11,506 nt of DNA, taken from NCBI GenBank assembly GCA_947460275.1, contig CANHHZ010000051.1, forward strand, positions 1 through 11,506. Direction: 5' to 3'. Below are positions 5,596 through 11,506 of the stretch, in pieces. This DNA comes from Sphingobacteriaceae bacterium (lineage in GTDB: Bacteria; Bacteroidota; Bacteroidia; Sphingobacteriales; Sphingobacteriaceae). The first letter of the stretch is position 1; the number at the start of each line of letters is the position of its first letter. The notes beneath the pieces were generated by a model that saw only the letters and a list, made by a program, of their open reading frames with translations, was not told the DNA's origin and ran no database searches. The translations under genes and the position numbers were made by a program.

Positions 5596-7440
5596 ATGAA
5601 TTTTAAGGCAATTTCTATCTTTTTTTTATTGCTTTTGTTGAGGGTGCATTTTGTGAAAGCCCAAAACACAGAAGAATTACAAGTCCCTATACTTGTAGTT
5701 GGTGGCGGGGCTAGTGGAGTTACCGCTGGTCTGCAGGCCTCTCGTCTTGGCGTTGAAACTTTAATCATAGAAGAAACAGACTGGCTTGGAGGAATGCTAA
5801 CTGCTGCGGGTGTTGCAGCAATTGATGGAAATCACCAGTTGCCATCTGGTTTATGGGGAGAGTTTCGCCAAAAATTATATGATTATTACGGAGGTGCAAA
5901 TCGTGTAGAAACGGGATGGGTGAGCAACACCTTGTTTGAGCCTGTAGTGGGTAATAAAATTTTAAAAGAAATGTGTGCCAACAGCCCCAACCTTAAAATT
6001 TTATATCATACTACCTATACTAAAGTTACCAAAGTTGCAAATGGTTGGGAAGTATACGCCGTTAATGGTGCGAAAAAATACATGATTCACGCGACTATTC
6101 TTATTGATTGTACGGAATTGGGCGATATAATGGCTGCAGCAAAAGCCGACTTTTTTTTAGGTATGGACAGTAGACAACGTACTGGAGAAATTTATGCGCC
6201 TGAAAAAAGCAATGATATCGTACAAGACTTAACTTATGTTGCTATACTTAAGGATTTTGGAAAGGGCACAGATAAAACTATCGCTAAGCCATTAGGCTAT
6301 AACTCTGCACTTTTTGAGCAGTCATGTAGTGTTGCCGACCAAGCTGAAAAAAATAATGGATTATTAGCTTGCGAAAAAATGATTACCTACGGTAAGTTGC
6401 CAAATGGCAAATACATGATCAATTGGCCAAACCATGGAAATGATATCTATTTAAATATTGTAGCCAAAACGCCCTCAGAACGACAAAAAGAGCTTGAAAA
6501 AGCAAAAAATCACACCTTAAGTTTCATTTATTATTTACAAACCGCCTTAGGGTTTAAAAACTTAGGGTTGTCGGATGAGTTTGGCACCAAAGACAACTTG
6601 CCAAAAATACCGTATTATAGAGAATCTAGAAGGCTAGATGGGTTGGTTAACTTATCAGTGAATTATTTGGAGCAACCTTTTAGCCAAGAGTTTCCCTTGT
6701 ACAGAACGGGCGGCATTGTAGGTGATTATAACATTGATCATCATCATTTAAAAAACCCAGAAGCCCCAAAAATAGATTTTATCAAAATTAAAGTACCTTC
6801 CTATAATGTCCCATTGGGAGCATTGATACCTAAAAACACGTCTAATTTAGTCGTAGCAGAAAAAAGCATTGCCGTGTCTAACATTGTGGCAGGAGCAACG
6901 CGGTTACAGCCAGTAGTGTTAGGGGTTGGTCAAGCTGCGGGTGCTTTAGCGGCGGTATCTATTTTAGAAAACAAAGCCTTAAATGCAGTCGATATTAGGC
7001 AAGTGCAGCTGATACTTTTAAAAGCAAATGCTTATTTGATGCCTTATATAGACGTTAAAACTACGGATCCATTTTTTATGGCGGTACAAAAAATTGGCGC
7101 AACAGGTATTTTAAAAGGGAAAGGCAATTCCTATAAGTGGGCAAACCAAACTTGGTTTTATCCAGATCATTCGATAAGCGAATATGATTTGCTTCAAGGT
7201 TTAAAATCTTATTATCCGGTCATGTCAAATTACCAAGCAAGTGGCGCTGATTTAACCATTCAAGAGTTTGCCAAAATGCTTCACGAAATTAATCCTGCGC
7301 TTTCAGAAATAGCAATACAACAAAAACATGCTGTTTTATCGGATAATAAAGTGATGAAAAGAAAACACATCGCCATTTTAATTGATGCGCTTTTGAACCC
7401 ATTTGAGCTTAGCATTGATTGGTTTGGAAATTTAAAATAA
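5596..7440 (+). CDS. Exported FAD-dependent oxidoreductase
   Basis: 614 aa. It begins with a Sec-type signal peptide (hydrophobic 6-15, likely cut after K-A around residue 22), which fixes the start at 5596. The FAD Rossmann motif is V-V-G-G-G-A-S-G (34-41), followed by E-E-T-D-W-L-G-G-M (59-67), and Y-R-E-S-R-R-L at 341-347. The C-terminal FAD part is R-L-Q-P-V-V-L-G-V-G-Q-A-A-G (436-449). This is the FAD_oxidored family (PF12831), common in Bacteroidota glycan loci but with unknown substrates. Residues about 486-545 look like an SLH-type module (I-D-V, F-M-A-V-Q-K-I-G-A-T-G-I-L-K-G). There is no twin-arginine motif, which is odd for an exported flavoprotein. As first gene of the operon it probably acts in the periplasm on the imported glycan (inferred). 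The gap to the permease is 54 bp with no clear promoter. Confidence 0.85.
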   Translation: MNFKAISIFFLLLLLRVHFVKAQNTEELQVPILVVGGGASGVTAGLQASRLGVETLIIEETDWLGGMLTAAGVAAIDGNHQLPSGLWGEFRQKLYDYYGGANRVETGWVSNTLFEPVVGNKILKEMCANSPNLKILYHTTYTKVTKVANGWEVYAVNGAKKYMIHATILIDCTELGDIMAAAKADFFLGMDSRQRTGEIYAPEKSNDIVQDLTYVAILKDFGKGTDKTIAKPLGYNSALFEQSCSVADQAEKNNGLLACEKMITYGKLPNGKYMINWPNHGNDIYLNIVAKTPSERQKELEKAKNHTLSFIYYLQTALGFKNLGLSDEFGTKDNLPKIPYYRESRRLDGLVNLSVNYLEQPFSQEFPLYRTGGIVGDYNIDHHHLKNPEAPKIDFIKIKVPSYNVPLGALIPKNTSNLVVAEKSIAVSNIVAGATRLQPVVLGVGQAAGALAAVSILENKALNAVDIRQVQLILLKANAYLMPYIDVKTTDPFFMAVQKIGATGILKGKGNSYKWANQTWFYPDHSISEYDLLQGLKSYYPVMSNYQASGADLTIQEFAKMLHEINPALSEIAIQQKHAVLSDNKVMKRKHIAILIDALLNPFELSIDWFGNLK

Positions 7441-7494
7441 ATAGGGTTGTAAAAACCTACATTAGAACTGTTCAACTTTTTCGTAAAATATACT

Positions 7495-8796
7495 ATGGCT
7501 CCAAAAAAATCAATGCAAATCAATCCAATTTATTGGATACCTACTACTTGGTTCGCAATGGGCTTGCCCTTTGTAGCGCTTGCAGCATCTAGCGCCATTA
7601 TGTACAAAAACTTAGGTGTTTCAGATTCAAAAATTGCCTTTTGGACATCTTTAATCATGTTGCCTTGGACTTTAAAACCCTTATGGGGCCCATTTTTAGA
7701 GATGTACAAAACTAGAAAGTTTTTTGTGTACACGACACAAATGATCACCGGTTTGTTGTTTGGCTTGGTTGGTTTGTCGTTACAATTAGATCATTTCTTT
7801 AGCATTTCTATTGCAGTTATGGCCATTATTGCGTTAAGCGCATCAACACATGATATTGCTGCCGATGGTGTTTACTTAAATGAGCTGAGTGCAAAATCAC
7901 AAGCCAAGTTTGTGGGTTGGCAAGGCGCATTTTATAATATTGCTAAAGTTTTTTCTGGAGGTGTTTTGGTTTATTTGGCCGGTGAGCTCGAAAAAAAAAT
8001 GGGCCTTGCAAATGCTTGGATGATTGTGATGTTCGCCTACGGGATCATTATGTTGTTATTGGGTTTGTACAGTTTGAAAATGCTTCCCGAAGGTGAAAAA
8101 GCACCAACTATCCATTCTGCAAAAGAAAGTTTAAATACACTTAAAGATGTAATTGTCACTTTTTTTCAGAAAAAAAATATTTGGTTTAGCCTTGCCTTTA
8201 TTGTTTTTTATCGTTTTGCCGAAGGCCAGGCTATAAAAATTACCCCGCTCTTTTTTAAAGCCAGTAGGAGTGACGGTGGTTTAGGTTTATCCACCTCTCA
8301 AATAGGAGTATTGTATGGTATCTTTGGTGCTGTCGCCTTTGTTTTAGGCTCTATTGCTGCAGGCTATTTTGTATCTAACAAGGGGCTCACAAAAAAGACA
8401 TTATTTATTTTGTGTGCCTTCTTTAATATTCCTTTCCTCGCCTATACTTTTTTGGCTGTAACGCTACCTACAAGTCAACTCATAATTGGCGCTGCTGTAG
8501 CCATGGAATATTTTGGTTATGGTTTCGGTTTTGTTGGGCTTATCTTATTTATGATGCAAAACATTGCTCCAGGTAAGTATAAAATGGCACATTATGCCTT
8601 TGGTAGCGGTTTAATGAATTTAGGCTTTATGCTGCCCTCTATGGTAAGTGGCTTTGTAAGTGATTTTTTAGGCTACAAAGATTTTTTCATTTGGGTAATG
8701 ATTGCCACTATACCTGCATTTTTGGTTACCTGGCTCGTGCCGCTACAAAAACCAGAAGAAGAAGAAAATGAAGTAGCAGAAATTTTAGAAAAGTAA
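7495..8796 (+). CDS. AmpG-like MFS sugar permease
   Basis: 433 aa, about 12 predicted membrane helices, inner membrane. The layout fits the AmpG/PAT branch of the major facilitator superfamily, with an early W-T-L-K-P-L-W-G-P segment (58-66) and the helix-4 motif S-T-H-D-I-A-A-D-G (117-125), comparable to the A-T-Q-D-I motif of AmpG. The charged, Lys-containing loop between helices 6 and 7 spans about 195-228. The C-terminus is acidic and cytoplasmic (E-E-E-E-N-E). AmpG proper imports GlcNAc-anhydroMurNAc muropeptides. Here the neighbours point to uptake of an amino sugar or small oligosaccharide, which is inferred. The stop is separated by one base from the next ATG, so it is tightly coupled to the SGNH gene. 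It may be the functional counterpart of NanT in Bacteroides sialic acid loci, but the sequence alone cannot show this. Confidence 0.82.
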   Translation: MAPKKSMQINPIYWIPTTWFAMGLPFVALAASSAIMYKNLGVSDSKIAFWTSLIMLPWTLKPLWGPFLEMYKTRKFFVYTTQMITGLLFGLVGLSLQLDHFFSISIAVMAIIALSASTHDIAADGVYLNELSAKSQAKFVGWQGAFYNIAKVFSGGVLVYLAGELEKKMGLANAWMIVMFAYGIIMLLLGLYSLKMLPEGEKAPTIHSAKESLNTLKDVIVTFFQKKNIWFSLAFIVFYRFAEGQAIKITPLFFKASRSDGGLGLSTSQIGVLYGIFGAVAFVLGSIAAGYFVSNKGLTKKTLFILCAFFNIPFLAYTFLAVTLPTSQLIIGAAVAMEYFGYGFGFVGLILFMMQNIAPGKYKMAHYAFGSGLMNLGFMLPSMVSGFVSDFLGYKDFFIWVMIATIPAFLVTWLVPLQKPEEEENEVAEILEK

Positions 8797-8797
8797 A

Positions 8798-9439
8798 ATG
8801 AATTACATCAAAAAAAATCTAGCTATACTTTTAGTGGCATTTATAGCCTTTATTGCTTATTCTTGCAAATCCTACCCATTGCAAACCGCCAATAAAGTGA
8901 ACAAAAATACCATTGTTTTTTTAGGCAATAGCATTACACAAGTGGGCAAATGGCAAGAATTGTTACCCTATAAAAAAGTAGTTAACAAAGGCATAAGTGG
9001 AGATATTACCAAAGGTGTTTTGGCTAGAATTGAAGATTGCCTTTCCTCTAAACCGGCCAAAATTTTTGTGATGATTGGAATTAACGATTTAAAAATTGGT
9101 ACGCCAATCGATTCCATCACCCTCGGCCAGATCAAAATAATTGAAAAGATAAAACAGCTTTCGCCCCGAACAAAAATTTATATGCAAAGTACTTTGCCCG
9201 TACACGAAGCCATGCTAGCTAGTATTTATAAACGCCTAAATAATGGTGCGATAACTCAAATGAATATCGCGCTAAAGTTAGCGTGTAAGCAACAAAATGT
9301 GCGCTTTATAGATCTGCATCCTGTAATGAGAGATCAAAATGGGCAGCTTCAAAAGGTGCTAAGCACAGATGGCTTACATTTAAAGCCAGAAGCCTATGCA
9401 ATTTGGGTAAACTATCTTCAAACCAATAAATTATTATGA
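8798..9439 (+). CDS. SGNH/GDSL-family esterase lipoprotein
   Basis: 213 aa. It has an SPII signal with lipobox A-Y-S-C, Cys23. The SGNH fold motifs are all present: block I L-G-N-S-I-T with nucleophile Ser45, block II G-I-S-G-D with Gly68, block III G-I-N-D with Asn96, and block V D-G-L-H with Asp191 and His194. It therefore has an intact catalytic set for an esterase or acetylhydrolase. Residues after the Cys (K-S-Y-P) do not resemble the acidic surface-export signal reported for some Bacteroidota, so a periplasm-facing location is more likely. Family relatives next to amino-sugar genes include sialate O-acetylesterases and glycan deacetylases, so removal of O-acetyl groups before import is the likely job (inferred). 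The last four bases (ATGA) are shared with the start of the DUF4434 gene. Confidence 0.86.
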   Translation: MNYIKKNLAILLVAFIAFIAYSCKSYPLQTANKVNKNTIVFLGNSITQVGKWQELLPYKKVVNKGISGDITKGVLARIEDCLSSKPAKIFVMIGINDLKIGTPIDSITLGQIKIIEKIKQLSPRTKIYMQSTLPVHEAMLASIYKRLNNGAITQMNIALKLACKQQNVRFIDLHPVMRDQNGQLQKVLSTDGLHLKPEAYAIWVNYLQTNKLL

Positions 9440-10368
9440 GAATAAGCGGAACTTTTATAGACGAAATATCTCACGATATCCCTCATCAAAACTGGGGCCC
9501 AAAAGAGTGGGAACAAGATTTTATCTACATGAAAGCAGCAGGGATAGACACTGTAATTATGATACGTAGTGGTTACCGTAAATTTATTACTTACCCTTCG
9601 GCCTACTTAACGAAAGCTTTTGGCTGTTATACGCCTTCTATAGATTTAGTGGAGCTTTTCCTTAGTCTTGCCGATAAATATGAAATGAAGTTTTATTTCG
9701 GTTTATATGATAGTGGCATTTTTTGGGATACTGGCAATTTACAAGCAGAAATTGATGCAAACCGCTATGTGGTTGATGAAGTATGGGCTAAGTATGGCCA
9801 TCATCCGAGTTTTGCCGGCTGGTATGTAAGCACAGAAATTAGCAGAAAAACAAAAGGTTCTATCCATGCCTTTAAAACTTTGGGGATGCAGTGCAAGAAT
9901 ATTAGCAACGGCTTACCTACTCTAATTTCTCCATATATTGATGGTAAAAAAGCTGTTATGGCAAATTCTGCAAAATTAAGCAAGGTTGACGCTATTTCTG
10001 TGAAAGAACATGAAGCCGAGTGGGGAGAGATTTTTGAAGGCATATCGGGCGCAATAGATGCAGTAGCTTTTCAGGATGGGCATGTAGACTACCATGAGCT
10101 GCCTGATTTTTTTGAAGTTAATAAAAAATTGGGCGATAAATTTGGTTTAGCATGTTGGACCAATGTAGAGTCATTTGACAGGGATATGCCCATCAAATTT
10201 TTGCCCATTAAGTTTGATAAAATGAGGATGAAATTAGAAGCTGCCGCAAATGCAGGTTTTGATAAGGCCATCACCTTCGAGTTTTCGCATTTTATGAGTC
10301 CACAATCAGCTTATTTACAAGCCGGCCATCTATACAATCGTTATCAAGAATATTTAAAAACATTATAG
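9436..10368 (+). CDS. DUF4434 TIM-barrel protein, putative cytoplasmic glycosidase
   Basis: 310 aa with no signal peptide, so cytoplasmic. The start is fixed by the ATGA overlap with the upstream gene. It matches the DUF4434 family by its opening I-S-G-T-F-I-D-E followed by W-E-Q-D-F-x-Y-M-K-A-A-G-I-D-T-V. Eight beta strands can be read in order: 3-9, 38-44, 84-92, 126-135, 161-168, 207-214, 236-244, 277-283. Glu134 (S-T-E-I) ends strand 4, Glu245 (N-V-E-S-F) ends strand 7 and Glu282 (F-E-F-S-H) is at strand 8. Acid residues at strands 4 and 7 are where clan GH-A retaining glycosidases keep their catalytic pair, which supports hydrolase activity, but no substrate is known. It lies between the esterase and the epimerase (12-bp gap to the latter), which suggests it cleaves the imported sugar. 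Confidence 0.72.
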   Translation: MRISGTFIDEISHDIPHQNWGPKEWEQDFIYMKAAGIDTVIMIRSGYRKFITYPSAYLTKAFGCYTPSIDLVELFLSLADKYEMKFYFGLYDSGIFWDTGNLQAEIDANRYVVDEVWAKYGHHPSFAGWYVSTEISRKTKGSIHAFKTLGMQCKNISNGLPTLISPYIDGKKAVMANSAKLSKVDAISVKEHEAEWGEIFEGISGAIDAVAFQDGHVDYHELPDFFEVNKKLGDKFGLACWTNVESFDRDMPIKFLPIKFDKMRMKLEAAANAGFDKAITFEFSHFMSPQSAYLQAGHLYNRYQEYLKTL

Positions 10369-10380
10369 TAAAAATATCGA

Positions 10381-11506
10381 ATGAATAAGTACAGCGAAAT
10401 TTACAAGGAAGAATTAATCAAAAATATTATTCCATTTTGGATGAAACATTCAAAAGATGAAGAATATGGAGGCTTTTTTACCTGTTTGGGAAGAGATGGT
10501 AGTGTTTTTGACACAGATAAGTTTATGTGGTTACAAGGCAGGCAAGTTTGGACTTTTGCTACACTTTACAACCAGTTTGAGGCTGATCCGGCGTATTTAG
10601 CAATGGCAAAACATGGGGCAGGTTTTATGAAAAAGTACGGAAGAGATGCCGAAGGGAATTGGTTTTTTTCTTTAAATAGAGCTGGTCAGCCATTGGTGCA
10701 ACCCTACAATATTTTTTCTGATTGTTTTGCCACCATGGGCTTTGGCGCATTATATTCAGCTACAGGCGAAGACGAATATGCAACAATCGCAAAAAAAACA
10801 TTTGAAAATATTTTAAGAAGGAGAAACGATACTAAAGGAAAATACAATAAAATTTTTCCAGGGACCCGCGATTTACGTAATTTTTCTTTGCCCATGATTT
10901 TGAGCAATCTGTCTATCGAAATTGAACATTTATTGGATAAACAATTGGTTGATGATTTGATCAAAGATGTAGTAAACGAGGTCATGAATGTGTTTTATCA
11001 ACCCGAACACGGAATTATTTTTGAAAATGTGAATAAAGACGGTTCTTTTTCCGATAGTTTCGAAGGCCGTTTAATTAATCCAGGGCATACCATTGAAGCG
11101 ATGTGGTTTATGATGGATTTGGGCGTTCGCTTAAATGACCAAAATCTTATCGAAAAAGCTATTCAGATCGCAATTAAAGCACTAGAGTACGGTTGGGATG
11201 AAAAATTTGGTGGCATTCTATATTTCTTAGATTTTAAAGGTGCTCCTCCGCAACAGTTAGAATGGGATCAAAAATTATGGTGGGTGCATGTCGAAGCATT
11301 GGTGTGTATGGCCAAAGCTTGGGATTTAACGGGCAACTTGCAAGCCAAACAGTGGTTCGAAAAACTACACGGATATACTTGGAAACATTTTAGAGATGAA
11401 GAATTTGGAGAGTGGTTTGGCTACCTTAACCGTAGGGGCGAGGTCTTGCTGGATCTTAAAGGGGGTAAATGGAAGGGTTGTTTTCATATTCCAAGGGCAA
11501 TGCTTC
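10381..11506 (+). CDS. N-acylglucosamine 2-epimerase (AGE/RnBP), 3' end missing
   Basis: 375 codons are visible and the frame runs off the right edge; the family is about 390-420 aa, so only the tail is missing. This is an (alpha/alpha)6-barrel enzyme that interconverts GlcNAc and ManNAc in the cytoplasm. Motifs: F-W-M-K-H-S-K-D near 19-27, G-R-Q-V-W with Arg54, F-S-D-C-F-A-T-M near 113-120, E-G-R-L-I-N-P-G-H-T-I-E-A (His236, Glu239), K-L-W-W-V-H-V-E-A (His303, Glu305), G-E-W-F-G-Y-L-N-R-R-G, and K-G-C-F-H-I-P-R with His369. The Arg54, His236, Glu305 and His369 set matches the catalytic residues known for AGE. The K-G-C-F-H-x-P-R end separates it from cellobiose 2-epimerases. This is the best clue that the operon handles amino sugars, probably in sialic acid/ManNAc use (the nanE-type route of Bacteroides). 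A lyase or kinase gene may follow outside the window. Confidence 0.92.
   Translation, partial: MNKYSEIYKEELIKNIIPFWMKHSKDEEYGGFFTCLGRDGSVFDTDKFMWLQGRQVWTFATLYNQFEADPAYLAMAKHGAGFMKKYGRDAEGNWFFSLNRAGQPLVQPYNIFSDCFATMGFGALYSATGEDEYATIAKKTFENILRRRNDTKGKYNKIFPGTRDLRNFSLPMILSNLSIEIEHLLDKQLVDDLIKDVVNEVMNVFYQPEHGIIFENVNKDGSFSDSFEGRLINPGHTIEAMWFMMDLGVRLNDQNLIEKAIQIAIKALEYGWDEKFGGILYFLDFKGAPPQQLEWDQKLWWVHVEALVCMAKAWDLTGNLQAKQWFEKLHGYTWKHFRDEEFGEWFGYLNRRGEVLLDLKGGKWKGCFHIPRAML

Noticed and set aside
7441..7494. Short GGTT/AACC hairpin between the flavoprotein and permease genes as a terminator
   Set aside because: A 4-bp stem without a T tract; the gap is short and the genes read as one operon.
10704..10985. 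93-codon - strand open frame opposite the epimerase
   Set aside because: It is antisense to the AGE gene, whose catalytic motifs lie on the + strand in one uninterrupted frame.
10381..11506. Cellobiose 2-epimerase as identity of the last gene
   Set aside because: The K-G-C-F-H-x-P-R ending and the E-G-R-L-x-N-P-G-H-T motif are those of N-acylglucosamine 2-epimerases rather than cellobiose epimerases.

Overview
The window looks like a chromosomal segment of a Bacteroidota bacterium, most likely a Sphingobacteriaceae/Pedobacter-like organism. The evidence is AT-rich DNA with long A/T runs, little Shine-Dalgarno signal, TAnnTTTG-type -7 boxes, a type IX secretion (T9SS) C-terminal sorting domain, several SPII lipoproteins and a ROK-controlled sugar operon. 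The genus is inferred from style and no species is claimed.

Layout. (1) 3-2716, + strand: the 3' part of a large T9SS-secreted protein with four Ig/PKD-like repeats, overlapping by one base a two-domain fibronectin-III-like lipoprotein. (2) 2717-2979: a convergent gap with no convincing gene. (3) 2980-5362, - strand: a ROK-family repressor followed by a lipoprotein of the NAGPA (phosphodiester glycosidase) family. (4) 5363-5595: the divergent control region, with a -7 box for each direction, a 22-bp perfect inverted repeat of the size and character of a ROK/NagC operator, and a repeated TTCGAAAAAT motif. (5) 5596-11506, + strand: a tightly packed operon of an exported FAD-dependent oxidoreductase, an AmpG-like MFS permease, an SGNH/GDSL esterase lipoprotein, a cytoplasmic DUF4434 TIM-barrel protein and an N-acylglucosamine 2-epimerase (AGE/RnBP) that is cut by the window end.

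How the genes may work together (inference). The set reads as an amino-sugar scavenging module, of the sialic acid / ManNAc / GlcNAc type. In the periplasm the NAGPA lipoprotein could release phosphodiester-linked GlcNAc, the SGNH lipoprotein could remove O-acetyl groups, and the flavoprotein could oxidise the glycan. The AmpG-like carrier would import a mono- or small oligosaccharide, DUF4434 could cleave it in the cytoplasm, and the epimerase interconverts GlcNAc and ManNAc. The ROK protein would sense the sugar and control both directions. The best-supported anchor is the epimerase, which carries the AGE-type rather than the cellobiose-epimerase-type signature. The least understood parts are DUF4434 and the flavoprotein. 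No lyase, kinase, SusC/SusD pair or sialidase is inside the window, so the substrate cannot be fixed from this sequence alone.
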